Both the position numbers and the translations under genes were made by a program. The notes under the pieces were generated by a model. The model ran no database searches and was not told the origin of the DNA. It worked only from the letters and a program-made list of their open reading frames with translations. From Halorubrum alkaliphilum (GTDB taxonomy: Archaea; Halobacteriota; Halobacteria; Halobacteriales; Haloferacaceae), in the NCBI RefSeq assembly GCF_017873815.1, contig NZ_JAGGKQ010000012.1, forward strand, positions 1 through 64,000: a stretch of DNA of 64,000 nucleotides, written 5' to 3'. The stretch's first letter is position 1. Each line of letters begins with the position of its first letter. Shown here in pieces: positions 26,103-35,055 of this stretch.

Positions 26103-26711
26103 TCAGAACGTCGTCCACTCGGAGGGTTGATCCATGCGACCGCGGACGCGGAACTGGCGTTCGTCGTCCGCCATGCGGGTCTCCAAGACGAGTTCGAACG
26201 GCTCGTGGAGGGTGTGTATCACCTGCTCGTCGTGCGTGGTCGAGCCGACGACGCCGACGAACGGCCAGTCCTGCCCGGACGCCTGTGAAGTCATCACCCG
26301 CGTGAACCGGTAGATCCGCTCGGGGTCCCAGTACATCAACAGTTCCGACAGCGAGTAGACGCCCACGGCCCGAGAGAGGCCGGTCGACGACTCGACGACG
26401 TCGGTGAACTTGATCCCAATCTCGGTGAGATCGCCCGGGTTCCCGACGTACTTCGTCGTCGCGGTGTCGGCCGGTTTATCGCCCTGCTGGTGGGTGACAC
26501 AGTCGATTATCACCACGTCGTCCGCGTCGGTACCCGTGATCTGCTCGTAGTCCGACCGAACCTTGTCGGCGGTACGACCGGTCGACACGACGATCGGTGC
26601 GTTCGACCACTCGAAGAGCAGCCGATTGAACAGGTCGTACTTCCCGCTCATCGGTGGCCCGCTGATGAGCACGCTGCCGGCATCGAGGACAGCGTCGGGA
26701 AGCACGCTCAT
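26103..26711 (-). CDS. RecA/KaiC-like ATPase paralogue with altered Walker A
   Basis: 202 residues from ATG 26711. LISGPPMSGKYDLFNRLL is a P-loop in which the residue after Lys is Tyr, not Thr/Ser, so nucleotide hydrolysis may be weak. VVIIDCVTHQQGDKPAD is the Walker B. The central LTEIGIKFTDVVESSTG and SLSELLMYWDPERIYRF match the fold of the neighbouring full ATPase. Same strand as the next two genes, so probably one operon. This haloarchaeal ATPase type often sits near taxis genes. Confidence 0.75.
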   Translation of the reverse strand: MSVLPDAVLDAGSVLISGPPMSGKYDLFNRLLFEWSNAPIVVSTGRTADKVRSDYEQITGTDADDVVIIDCVTHQQGDKPADTATTKYVGNPGDLTEIGIKFTDVVESSTGLSRAVGVYSLSELLMYWDPERIYRFTRVMTSQASGQDWPFVGVVGSTTHDEQVIHTLHEPFELVLETRMADDERQFRVRGRMDQPSEWTTF

Positions 26712-26754
26712 ATCTCTCCCTTCGGACCGAGTCGTGTAAAACCCTTCCGAGCGA

Positions 26755-27141
26755 TCATTTTCGAAGGAACGACGGGAGCTCAAGCGACGACGGGGCCCCC
26801 GTTCGCGGCCGGTCCATGAGAGTCAGTTCATTGATGGCTCCCGGGAGCGCGGCGGGGACCGGCGCTCGTCGAGGCGTCCCGGTCTCGTCGACGAGCCGGT
26901 CCCAGACGCGTTCGGGTTCCTCGGCCGGATCCTCCAGAGCCTTCGTCCGTCCCTCGTCGTAGGCGAGTTCGACGATGCTCCGGTCGTACGCGCTCGGAAA
27001 CGCCCCGAGGACGCGGTCGAGTTCATCCGGCCGTTCGCTGCCACAGCCGGCGGCGACGCCCAAGGCGAACGCGCGATCGATCGCCTCCTCGCGATCCAGC
27101 GTGTCGTCGCACCAGTCCGTACCGAACGTGCGGTCGTACAT
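26755..27141 (-). CDS. small helical protein between two RecA-like ATPases
   Basis: 128 residues. LDREEAIDRAFALGVAAG and SAYDRSIVELAYDEGRTKAL are amphipathic helices; LPSFLRK closes it. A conserved-looking pair Cys11 and Cys33 is present. Its ATG overlaps the stop of the ATPase upstream by one base. Not recognised; probably a partner of the ATPases. Confidence 0.65.
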   Translation of the reverse strand: MYDRTFGTDWCDDTLDREEAIDRAFALGVAAGCGSERPDELDRVLGAFPSAYDRSIVELAYDEGRTKALEDPAEEPERVWDRLVDETGTPRRAPVPAALPGAINELTLMDRPRTGAPSSLELPSFLRK

Positions 27142-27836
27142 CAGTGACTCACCGTTGCTGCCGGGCCCACACGGAGTCCGCCCTCCGTGAACTCGATGTC
27201 TTGGATGTCCGTATCGATGTCCGCGCCGCGCATCTTCAACACTTGGAGGCCGCGACGCATCCCCTCGTCCTCCAGATAGTTGTGCATGAACACCACGCCG
27301 TGTGCGAGGTAGTGTTCCTCGGAGTACGCGTCGGGGTCGGTCATCTCAGAGATGAGAAGCGTCGTCGCGTCCGCCCGCTTGATCGAGGAGAGGAGCTGTA
27401 TCATCGTGTCTTCGTCGTCATCGAGGAGGAAGCGCAACAGCATCGTCGAGTCGAAGACGACCCGGTCGATGTCGCGGGAGTTAATGAAGCCGGTCAGTCG
27501 GTTCGTGACGCCAGACCGGTCCCGTCGTTCGCCGGGCAACCCGAAGAAGCGCCGGCCGTCGGCCGAAAACGAGTCGAGAAAGGTGATCCGGTCGGTCTCC
27601 AACGCCCGGTCGAACCCGAAGTCGTAGCCGCCCATGTCGCGTTTGATCCCCTCTTTCGTCTCATGCATACTCACGTACAGCACGTCCTCCCCGTTTCGAG
27701 CCCCCTGCGCGGCGAACTGTGAGCAGAACGTCGTTTTCCCGCTTCCCGGAGGGCCGCTCACCACGTATAGCCGATCGGCCGGGAACCCGCCGTCGACGAC
27801 ATCGTCGAACCCGGGGACCCCACTGGAGGCGCGCAT
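27141..27836 (-). CDS. RecA/KaiC-like ATPase (RAD55 family)
   Basis: 231 residues from ATG 27836; a GTG seven codons earlier is the alternative. SGVPGFDDVVDGGFPADRLY precedes the Walker A VVSGPPGSGKTTFCSQ; Walker B is the RVVFDSTMLLRFLL strand. ETKEGIKRDMGGYDFGFDR is typical of archaeal KaiC-like proteins, which act as ATP-driven switches in signalling. Three-gene operon on the minus strand. The cheW cluster starts 77 bases away, suggesting a link with taxis, unproven. Confidence 0.85.
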   Translation of the reverse strand: MRASSGVPGFDDVVDGGFPADRLYVVSGPPGSGKTTFCSQFAAQGARNGEDVLYVSMHETKEGIKRDMGGYDFGFDRALETDRITFLDSFSADGRRFFGLPGERRDRSGVTNRLTGFINSRDIDRVVFDSTMLLRFLLDDDEDTMIQLLSSIKRADATTLLISEMTDPDAYSEEHYLAHGVVFMHNYLEDEGMRRGLQVLKMRGADIDTDIQDIEFTEGGLRVGPAATVSH

Positions 27837-27912
27837 ACCTGTATCCACTCGGGTCACCGGATAAACGTTGCCGCCCGGTTTTCATCGATGAGAACTCCGG
27901 ACGACGAGTATC

Positions 27913-28461
27913 TCACGCGGACTCGGATCCGTCGACACCCGTGCCGTCGTCATCGACACCCGTGCCGTCGTCATCGATGCCCGCACCGTCACCAGCGCCC
28001 GCGCCGTCGATCCCGGTTCCGGCACCCTCGTCGGCATCGACCTCCGGGTCCACCCAGACGACGAACCGGTCGTCGGACTTGACGATCCCGTTGAGTCCCG
28101 GGTCATCAGCCGTAGTTCCGTCGTCGACGTTCTCGGGGCTCACGTCCCGGACCTGAAACACCTCGTCGACGATCCAGCCGACGGTCCCGCCCTCCGAGAG
28201 CTCGTCGTCGTCGAACACCACGATCCGTTCGCGAGGACCCGTCTCGCCGATCCCGAAGAGCGTCTTCGGGTCGACGATGGTGGTCGTTCGACCGCGGAGG
28301 TCCATCACGCCCTCGACGTGATCGGGCGAGTTCGGGATCCGGGTGAGTTCGCCGGCGTCGACGATCTCGTCGATGACGCCGATGTCCAGACAGTACGTTC
28401 CCTCGCCGAGGCCGAACTCCAGTACCTTCGTGGGTTCGGCGTCCGCCTCCATGGCTGCCAT
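27913..28461 (-). CDS. cheW: chemotaxis coupling protein CheW
   Basis: 182 residues from ATG 28461 (an ATG at 28488 is possible). Links transducers to CheA. VLEFGLGEGTYCLDIGVIDE and GVMDLRGRTTTIVDPKTLFG are the CheW signature, followed by GWIVDEVFQVRDVSPENV. The tail after about 140 is an acidic, repetitive extension in which the 18-base unit for DDDGTGV recurs. Divergent from the cheB operon across a shared regulatory region. Confidence 0.93.
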   Translation of the reverse strand: MAAMEADAEPTKVLEFGLGEGTYCLDIGVIDEIVDAGELTRIPNSPDHVEGVMDLRGRTTTIVDPKTLFGIGETGPRERIVVFDDDELSEGGTVGWIVDEVFQVRDVSPENVDDGTTADDPGLNGIVKSDDRFVVWVDPEVDADEGAGTGIDGAGAGDGAGIDDDGTGVDDDGTGVDGSESA

Positions 28462-28506
28462 ACACGGGGATCCGCGAATCCGACTCATAACCGTGTCCCC
28501 TGAATT

Positions 28507-28518
28507 ATCACCTGTGAT
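28507..28518. promoter_or_regulatory. palindrome ATCACCTGTGAT between cheW and cheB
   Basis: Perfect 5-base inverted repeat with a 2-base centre, directly before the cheB promoter motif and between two divergent starts, a good place for an operator acting on both. Related words (TTCACCGGTGATC near 40328, ATCATCGGTGATGAT near 19127) occur before other genes. Confidence 0.4.
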
Positions 28519-28540
28519 TACTGGGTCCGTGGGTTTATGC
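28519..28540 (+). promoter_or_regulatory. cheB promoter, 22-bp motif shared with the STAS-like gene
   Basis: TACTGGGTCCGTGGGTTTAT plus GC; 19 of 22 bases equal the motif at 14433-14454 and the distance to the start codon is 23 bases in both. TTTAT serves as TATA box for a leaderless cheB mRNA starting at ATG 28564. Confidence 0.7.
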
Positions 28541-28563
28541 TGGTTCTGGCCGGCGTTGGGGAC

Positions 28564-29652
28564 ATGAGCAGGACGACGGATCGGCGTGGTGGGCGAGGGG
28601 GCTCTCTCCGGGTGGTCGTCGTCGACGACTCGACGTTCATGCGAGGGTTGATAACCGACCTCCTCGACGACGCCGGGGTAACGGTCGTCGGCGAGGCGAG
28701 CGACGGGGAGGAGGCACTCGACGTGGTCGCGGAGACTCGCCCCGACGTCGTGACGATGGACGTCGAGATGCCCGGCATGGGCGGGCTCGAAGCGGTCGAG
28801 CGGATCATGGACGAGACGCCGACGCCGGTGTTGATGCTGTCGGCACACACCGACGACGGCGCGGAAGTGACGTTCGAGGCGCTCGAACGCGGCGCGGTCG
28901 ACTTCTTCGCGAAACCCGGCGGCGAGGTGTCCGCCGGGGTCTCCCGCGAGGCGGAGCGGCTCGTCGAGGCGGTCCGGTCGGTCGCGGACGCCGACCTCGA
29001 CGCGGCGACCCGTGACGGAGCGAGCGAGCGCGAAGCGACCGGGACGGCGACCGAAACGTCCGGGACCGAGAGCGTCGACCTCGACGACCCGGTCACCGTG
29101 GTCATCGGCGCGTCGACGGGGGGACCGAACGCGGTCGAGCGCGTGCTCGCCTCGCTCCCGACGGGTGACTGCCGCGTGCTCGTGGTCCAACACATGCCGG
29201 AGGCGTTCACCTCCCGGTTCGCCGACCGGCTCGACGGCGTCTCCGCGTACGCGGTGCGGGAGGCGACCGACGGCGACCGGATCGGGGCGGGCGAGGCGCT
29301 CGTCGCCCGCGGCGGAAGCCACCTCGAGATCGGAAGCTATCGTGCCGGCCGGCTGCGCGTGAACCTCGTCGACGACGACTCGACTTCCGTGACGCCAGCC
29401 GTCGACGTGACGATGCGGTCGGCCGCCGAGACGGTCGACGATCCGCTCGTCGGCGTGATCCTGACCGGAATGGGTTCGGACGGAGCGTCGGGGATCCGGG
29501 CGATGGCGGACGCGGGCGCACGAACGATAGCACAGAGCGAGGACACCTGTGTCATCTACGGGATGCCCAAGCGTGCGGCGGAGACGGGCGTGGTCGACGC
29601 GGTCCACGACCTCGACGACGTCGCCGGCGCGATCCTCGGAGGTGAGGCCTGA
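28564..29652 (+). CDS. cheB: chemotaxis response regulator / methylesterase-deamidase CheB
   Basis: 362 residues. Removes methyl groups from transducer glutamates for adaptation. Receiver domain 16-130 with Asp66 in VVTMDVEMPGMGG as phospho-site and Lys in VDFFAKPGG. An acidic linker joins it to the esterase domain: Ser in VVIGASTGGPNAV, His in LVVQHMPEAFTS and Asp in LTGMGSDGASGIRAM form the triad. The stop overlaps the cheA start by one base. First gene of the operon cheB-cheA-cheR-HEAT-cheF. Confidence 0.95.
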   Translation: MSRTTDRRGGRGGSLRVVVVDDSTFMRGLITDLLDDAGVTVVGEASDGEEALDVVAETRPDVVTMDVEMPGMGGLEAVERIMDETPTPVLMLSAHTDDGAEVTFEALERGAVDFFAKPGGEVSAGVSREAERLVEAVRSVADADLDAATRDGASEREATGTATETSGTESVDLDDPVTVVIGASTGGPNAVERVLASLPTGDCRVLVVQHMPEAFTSRFADRLDGVSAYAVREATDGDRIGAGEALVARGGSHLEIGSYRAGRLRVNLVDDDSTSVTPAVDVTMRSAAETVDDPLVGVILTGMGSDGASGIRAMADAGARTIAQSEDTCVIYGMPKRAAETGVVDAVHDLDDVAGAILGGEA

Positions 29653-31913
29653 TGGACTCACACCGCGCGGCGTTCGTCGCCGAGGCCGAGGACGGGATCA
29701 CCGACCTCAACAACGCGCTACTCGCGCTGGAGGCGGATCCGGAGGACGACGCGGCAATGGACGACGTGTTCCGCGTCGCCCACACGCTGAAGGGCAACGC
29801 CGCCGCGATGGGGTACGAGGACGTCTCCTCGTTCGGCCACGCGCTGGAGGACCTTCTCGACGCGGTCCGCGCCGGCGACCGCGAGGTGACGCCGGAACTG
29901 ATGGACCTCCTCTTCGAGGGCGTCGACACCGTCGAGTCGATGGTCGACGAGATCGCCGACACGGGCGAGGTGTCGACGGACCCCTCGGACCTCGAGTCCC
30001 GCCTCCGCGCCGTCGAGGAACACGGAACGGTCGACCCGGACGGCGGCGATGACGACGGCGAAGGCGACGACGACAACGCTTCCGCAGGCGAAGCCGACGG
30101 CGACACCGCCGCCGGCGACGCGGCCGACGTCCCGATCCCCGCGCTCCCGGACGCCGCGGCCGACCTCGATGGCGATGTCGTCTACGCGGCGGTAACGGTC
30201 GGCGATAGCGCGATGCCGGCGGTCGACGCGACGCTCATCACGCAGGCGCTCGACGACCAGTTCGGGGAGTTCGTCACCGACCCCGACCCCGAATCACTGG
30301 AGGAGGGCGAGTTCGAGGACGGGTTCGACGCCTTCGTCGCCGACGCGGAAGCCGACGTCGTCGCCGAGGGACTCGACGCGCTCACCCAAGTCGAGTCCGT
30401 GAGCGTCGCCGCCGCCGATGGGGATGCCGATGCTCCCGACGACGCTGCCACGACCGGCGACGACGCCACCGGAGACGGGACCGCACCCGACGACACCGCC
30501 GCGGACGAGGTGGCGGACGAGACCACACCGGATGACGGTAGCGATGATTCGGCGGGTGACGGGCCGACGGGTGATGGGCCGACGGGTGACGACTCGACCG
30601 GCGACGGCGATGGCGACGGACCGACCGGCGACGGACCGACCGGCGACGGACCGACCGGCGATGGCGACGGACCGACCGGCGGCGACGACCGTGACGAGAT
30701 CAAGTCGATCCGCGTCGACGTCGATCAGGTCGACGACCTGTACGGATTGGTCGAGCAGCTCGTAACGAGTCGGATCAAGCTCCGGCGCGAACTGGAGGAG
30801 GCGAACGTCGAGTCGGACACGCTGGACGAGCTCGACAAGCTCGCGTCGAGCCTTCAGGACACCGCGATGGACATGCGGCTCATCCCGTTCTCGCAGGTGT
30901 CGGACTCGTTCCCGCGGCTCGTTCGGGACATCGCTCGCGACCTCGACAAGCAGGTCCGGTTCGACATCGAGGGCGACGACGTCGAGCTCGACCGGACCAT
31001 CCTGACGGAGATGCGCGATCCGCTCGTCCACGTGCTGCGGAACGCGGTCGATCACGGGATCGAATCACCCGCGGAGCGCGAGGCGGCCGGGAAGGACCCG
31101 ACCGGCGAAGTGATGCTCACCGCGGAGCGCGAACGCGACAGCGTGATCATCGAGGTCTCGGACGACGGCGGCGGCCTGAGCGCGGACCGCCTCCGCGAGA
31201 AGGCGGTCGAGGAGGGCGTCAAGAGTCGGGATACGGTCGAATCGATGGAGGACGGCGAGGTGTACGATCTGGTCTTCCACCCGGGGTTCTCCACGGCCGA
31301 GGAGGTCACCGATGTCTCCGGCCGGGGCGTCGGCATGGACGTGGTTCGGACGACGGCCCGCGACCTCGACGGCTCCGTCTCCGTCGACAGCGTCCCCGGC
31401 GAGGGGACGACGGTCCGCTTCCGGCTTCCGGTCACCGTCGCCATCGTGAAGGTGATGTTCGTCGACGTCGGCGGGACGGAGTACGGGATCCCGATAAAAT
31501 CGATCGCCGAGGTGTCCCGTGCGGACGACATCGAGACGGTTCACGGCGACGAGGTGGTCCGCCACGAGGACGACCTGTATCCGGTCGTTCGACTCAACGA
31601 GCGGCTCGAAGCCGGGAGCACTCCCGCACCGTCGGGTGTTGCGTCCGAATCAGCCGACCCGACGGAGACCACGGCGACCGACGGCGGATCGGTCGACACC
31701 GAAACCGCCTCCGAGACTGCCGACGAGGGAATGCTCGTCAGGATCCGCGAGGAGACGCGACAGGTCGCGCTCCACTGTGACGGCGTGTTGGACCAGGAGG
31801 AAGTGGTCGTGAAACCGCTCGACGGGCCGCTGTCGGGGACGCCCGGGCTCAGCGGCACGGCCGTCCTCGGCGACGGCGACGTCGTGGCCGTTCTGGACGT
31901 GGTGAGCTTATGA
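29652..31913 (+). CDS. cheA: chemotaxis histidine kinase CheA
   Basis: 753 residues. Hpt domain with His44 in RVAHTLKGNAAAMG; a P2-like region follows at about 165-250. A very acidic linker (about 255-350) contains GDGPTGDGPTG-type repeats encoded by near-identical 12-15-base units (30548-30690). The dimerisation domain begins at IRVDVDQVDDLYGLVEQL. In the ATPase domain are LRNAVDHGIESP, VSDDGGGLSADRL and GRGVGMDVVRTTA. The C-terminal CheW-like domain starts at FVDVGGTEYGIPIKS. Co-translated with cheR (ATGA). Confidence 0.96.
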   Translation: MDSHRAAFVAEAEDGITDLNNALLALEADPEDDAAMDDVFRVAHTLKGNAAAMGYEDVSSFGHALEDLLDAVRAGDREVTPELMDLLFEGVDTVESMVDEIADTGEVSTDPSDLESRLRAVEEHGTVDPDGGDDDGEGDDDNASAGEADGDTAAGDAADVPIPALPDAAADLDGDVVYAAVTVGDSAMPAVDATLITQALDDQFGEFVTDPDPESLEEGEFEDGFDAFVADAEADVVAEGLDALTQVESVSVAAADGDADAPDDAATTGDDATGDGTAPDDTAADEVADETTPDDGSDDSAGDGPTGDGPTGDDSTGDGDGDGPTGDGPTGDGPTGDGDGPTGGDDRDEIKSIRVDVDQVDDLYGLVEQLVTSRIKLRRELEEANVESDTLDELDKLASSLQDTAMDMRLIPFSQVSDSFPRLVRDIARDLDKQVRFDIEGDDVELDRTILTEMRDPLVHVLRNAVDHGIESPAEREAAGKDPTGEVMLTAERERDSVIIEVSDDGGGLSADRLREKAVEEGVKSRDTVESMEDGEVYDLVFHPGFSTAEEVTDVSGRGVGMDVVRTTARDLDGSVSVDSVPGEGTTVRFRLPVTVAIVKVMFVDVGGTEYGIPIKSIAEVSRADDIETVHGDEVVRHEDDLYPVVRLNERLEAGSTPAPSGVASESADPTETTATDGGSVDTETASETADEGMLVRIREETRQVALHCDGVLDQEEVVVKPLDGPLSGTPGLSGTAVLGDGDVVAVLDVVSL

Positions 31914-32713
31914 CCGGAGACGCCGCCTTCGAGGGCGTGTTGCGTCAGATCGACGATTCCGTCCCGTTCGAGCCGGGGTACTACAACGAGTCGTACCTCG
32001 ACCGCCGTATCTCCGCCCGGATGCGCCGACGGGATACGGACTCACATGCCGAGTACGAACGACTCCTCCGTGAAGAGGGCGAGGAGCGTGAGGCGCTGAT
32101 GGACGCGCTCACGATCAACGTGACAGAGTTCTTCCGCAACCCCGAGATGTGGGAAGTGCTTCGCGAGGTGTTGGCCGACCTCACCGCCGAGAACCGGAGG
32201 GTCCGGGTCTGGTCCGCGCCGTGTGCGGACGGTCGAGAGCCCTACTCGCTGGCGATGCTGGCGTGTGACGACTCCGATATCGACGAGAGTCGGGTCGAGA
32301 TACTCGGCACGGACATCAGCGAAGAGGCCCTCGACAGCGCACGCGAGGGCGTCTACCACACGACGCGAACGACGGACATCGCCGAGGAGCTCGCGCCCCT
32401 ATCCGATCCGGATCGATACGTCGACCGCGACGAGGACACGTTCCGCGTCCGCGACGGGCCGCGACGGCTCGTGGAGTTCGACACCCACGACCTCATCAGT
32501 GACGGCTCGCGCGGACCGTTCGACGTGGTGTTGTGTCGGAACCTCCTCATCTACATCGACGTCGGTCACAAGGGGAGCCTGTTTGACACCCTCGAGGCGT
32601 CACTGGACGACGACGGCGTCCTGATCGTCGGGATGACTGAGAGCGTTCCGCCCGACAGGAGCGACCGATACGAACCGATAGACAAGCGACGGCGCGTGTT
32701 TCGGAGGGAGTGA
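31910..32713 (+). CDS. cheR: chemotaxis protein methyltransferase CheR
   Basis: 267 residues. Methylates transducer glutamates using SAM. The N-terminal helical domain has YLDRRISARMRRRDTDSHAE; catalytic part has ALTINVTEFFRNPEMWEVL, VWSAPCADGREPYSLAML (SAM loop; Cys-Ala-Asp-Gly where most have CS.GEEPYS), LGTDISEEALDSAREGVY and VVLCRNLLIYIDVGHKG. Stop overlaps the HEAT gene by one base. Confidence 0.95.
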   Translation: MTGDAAFEGVLRQIDDSVPFEPGYYNESYLDRRISARMRRRDTDSHAEYERLLREEGEEREALMDALTINVTEFFRNPEMWEVLREVLADLTAENRRVRVWSAPCADGREPYSLAMLACDDSDIDESRVEILGTDISEEALDSAREGVYHTTRTTDIAEELAPLSDPDRYVDRDEDTFRVRDGPRRLVEFDTHDLISDGSRGPFDVVLCRNLLIYIDVGHKGSLFDTLEASLDDDGVLIVGMTESVPPDRSDRYEPIDKRRRVFRRE

Positions 32714-33921
32714 TGTCGCTGTATCAGCACGCACGGAACGGGGACATCGAGCGGCTCAGGGACGCGTTGGGGAGCGAGAACGTGGCGGTCAGAAAGCGCG
32801 CGGTCGAGCTGCTCGGCGAGCTCGCCGATCCCGACGACCAGGCGACGATCGACGGGCTCCTCCGTGCGGCCTCGACGGACGACGACCCGAAGGTTCGTGG
32901 GGCCGCGGTCGACGCCCTCGATGCGGTCGGTCAGGAAGCGCTCGAACAGCTCCTCACGGAGCTCACGGGTGGCGGCGGCTCCGAGGCCGAGTGGGTCACC
33001 GCACGGAAGTTCGCCCGGGCGCTGAAGGCCGACCGACCTGAACTCCGGATCGCGGCGGCGAACGCCTTGGAGCGTTTGAACGAGCCGAGCGCGGTTCCTG
33101 CGGTCGTCGAGGCGCTCTCGGATCCCGACCCGCGAGTGAGGCTGCGGGCCTGTCAGGCGTGTGGGGCGTTCGCCGATCCGAGGACGATTCCGGCGCTGGT
33201 CGAACGACTCGAAGACGAGCCGCGCGTCAAACGGGCGGCCGCGAACGCGCTCGGGAACGTCGGAACCGACCGCGCGCTCGACCCGCTTTTGAACCTCCTC
33301 GACGATCCGGACGAGTCGATCCGTCGGATCGCCGCGGGTGCGCTCGGTAAGGCGAACAACCCGAAGCCAGTGGAGCCGCTGGCGCGAGCGCTCGGTGACG
33401 AGAGCGCGATCGTCAGAAACGCCGCGGTGTACTCCGTCATCGAACTGCTCTCGAACGTCCCGACCGAACAGAGCCACGCGGTCCGCGATCAGGTCGTCTC
33501 CGAACTGAAAGCGGCCGACGACGAGACCGTCGTGGAGCCGCTAGTCGAGATCCTCACGCGGGGCCAACAGCGTCGACAGCGACGGAACGCGGCGTGGATC
33601 CTCGGGCGGGTCGCGGATCCCGACGCCGCCCCGGCCGTCGAGGCGCTGGCGGACGCGCTCGCGGACGACGACCCACAGACCGCTCAGTTCGCGGCGACGA
33701 GCCTGAAGACCCTCGGTGGCCCGGTAGTCGAGGACAGACTCCTCGACCGGATCGGCACCGAACACCCCGAGTCGGCGCGGGCGAAGGCCGTGTTCGTGCT
33801 CGGATCCGTCGGCGGGCAGGAGACGCTGAACCGTCTCGAAGACCTGACCGACGACGAGAGCGCCGCGGTCCGAAAGCGGGTGTTCTCCGCGGTTTCCAGC
33901 CTTCGTGCGGGGGGTGGGTAG
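32713..33921 (+). CDS. HEAT-repeat (PBS-lyase) taxis-associated protein
   Basis: 402 residues made of about ten 30-residue helical repeats, e.g. VRKRAVELLGELADPDDQ, VRLRACQACGAFADPRTI and VKRAAANALGNVGTDRAL. The repeats are PBS/HEAT type and act as a binding scaffold. In Halobacterium salinarum a HEAT protein next to cheF binds Che proteins (OE2401F, established knowledge), and the order cheR-HEAT-cheF is the same here. Its ATG follows a GGAGG run. Confidence 0.9.
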   Translation: MSLYQHARNGDIERLRDALGSENVAVRKRAVELLGELADPDDQATIDGLLRAASTDDDPKVRGAAVDALDAVGQEALEQLLTELTGGGGSEAEWVTARKFARALKADRPELRIAAANALERLNEPSAVPAVVEALSDPDPRVRLRACQACGAFADPRTIPALVERLEDEPRVKRAAANALGNVGTDRALDPLLNLLDDPDESIRRIAAGALGKANNPKPVEPLARALGDESAIVRNAAVYSVIELLSNVPTEQSHAVRDQVVSELKAADDETVVEPLVEILTRGQQRRQRRNAAWILGRVADPDAAPAVEALADALADDDPQTAQFAATSLKTLGGPVVEDRLLDRIGTEHPESARAKAVFVLGSVGGQETLNRLEDLTDDESAAVRKRVFSAVSSLRAGGG

Positions 33922-34794
33922 ATGTCGGGAAACGAGAGCGAGCGGAAGATCGCCGACACCCAAGCGCGATTCGCCGTTGCGGTTCGAGAGGGTCGAACCG
34001 TCAACGACGTCTCGTGGACCCCGGGACGGGTCCTGTTGTCGAACCGGCGACTGATCCTCGCCGGAAACGACGGGAAGCGAACGATCCCGCTCTCGCAGCT
34101 CCGGGGACTCGGCGGGCGTCACGACGCCAACCAGTCCATCACTCGCGTCTCGAACTACGTGAGCTTCGATCTGGGCGAGCAGGTGTTGCTCGTCGCTGCC
34201 TCCGATCACGAGGCGTTCGAACGCGACGTCTACCGGGCACTGATCGACCAGCGGACGGTGATGGCGAAACACCCCGCGGTAGCCGGTGGCGTCGTACAGG
34301 AGACCGAGTGGCAGCAGGCCCGCGTGAAGATAGACGAGAACGGCCTCAACGCGGCCCTCGAAAAGGGTGCGTTCGTGGAGTTCGACCTCGACGACATCAG
34401 CGGGCTCGACGCCGCAAAACGCACCGTGAACGGCGAGAAGAAACCGGTGATCGAGGTCTCACATACCGACGGCGACGGCACCAGCATCGAGACCCATCTC
34501 GCCGGGAAGCCGAGCCGGATGCGGTTCGTCGAGTCGTGGCTCCGGAAGGGTGAGGAGCGGAGCACGACGAACGTCGACCTGTCGAGTCGCGACAGGGAGG
34601 TGTTGATGGCGCTATACTCCGGCGTCTCGCCGTTCGAGATCCCGGCGTTCCTCGGGATCGATGTCGACGTCGTCGAGGAGACGTTCGAGCGCCTGATCGA
34701 CCTGGAAGTCGTCGAGGAGGTCCGCGTACGACGGGAGGTGACACTCAACTCCCGCGGCCGGAACATCGCCAGCGAGGCGATGAACGAGCAGTGA
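33922..34794 (+). CDS. cheF: archaeal taxis adaptor CheF (DUF439)
   Basis: 290 residues, ATG directly after the HEAT stop. CheF links phosphorylated CheY to the archaellum switch and is found only in archaea with archaella. SWTPGRVLLSNRRLILAGND and ISRVSNYVSF-like NYVSFDLGEQVLLVAASDHE belong to the DUF439 core; LSSRDREVLMALYSGVSPFE and FLGIDVDVVEETFERLIDLE form a C-terminal helix-turn-helix-like domain. It ends the operon; the following 260 bases have no gene apart from the TATA elements of the next operon. Confidence 0.92.
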   Translation: MSGNESERKIADTQARFAVAVREGRTVNDVSWTPGRVLLSNRRLILAGNDGKRTIPLSQLRGLGGRHDANQSITRVSNYVSFDLGEQVLLVAASDHEAFERDVYRALIDQRTVMAKHPAVAGGVVQETEWQQARVKIDENGLNAALEKGAFVEFDLDDISGLDAAKRTVNGEKKPVIEVSHTDGDGTSIETHLAGKPSRMRFVESWLRKGEERSTTNVDLSSRDREVLMALYSGVSPFEIPAFLGIDVDVVEETFERLIDLEVVEEVRVRREVTLNSRGRNIASEAMNEQ

Positions 34795-35055
34795 GTGGCG
34801 TCGGCGCGTCGCTGCCGATCAGTCCGGCTAAACGACCGATCGAGACGATAGTGGCGAACAGCCGGCGGCGACGCTCCCCGGCCGGGTCGCCGGACACCCG
34901 TCTCGCCCGGACCGGGACGGTCAACAGGTCACGGCGAGAGTGGCCGCGGCTCCGTATATAAGGTCGGGCAGTCGGTGGAGAGGGGGACGTCGCGGGGTCG
35001 ACGCACGCGTCCCGTCGAAGCACGCTTAAGTTGTCGCCCGTCCGAGTTTCGGAAC

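Noticed and set aside
27913-29661. 582-residue minus-strand frame spanning cheW and cheB
   Set aside because: Only the last 182 residues are CheW; the rest is antisense to cheB with no domain.
30548-30690. CRISPR-like short repeats within cheA
   Set aside because: Units are in frame, without unique spacers, and encode the acidic linker.
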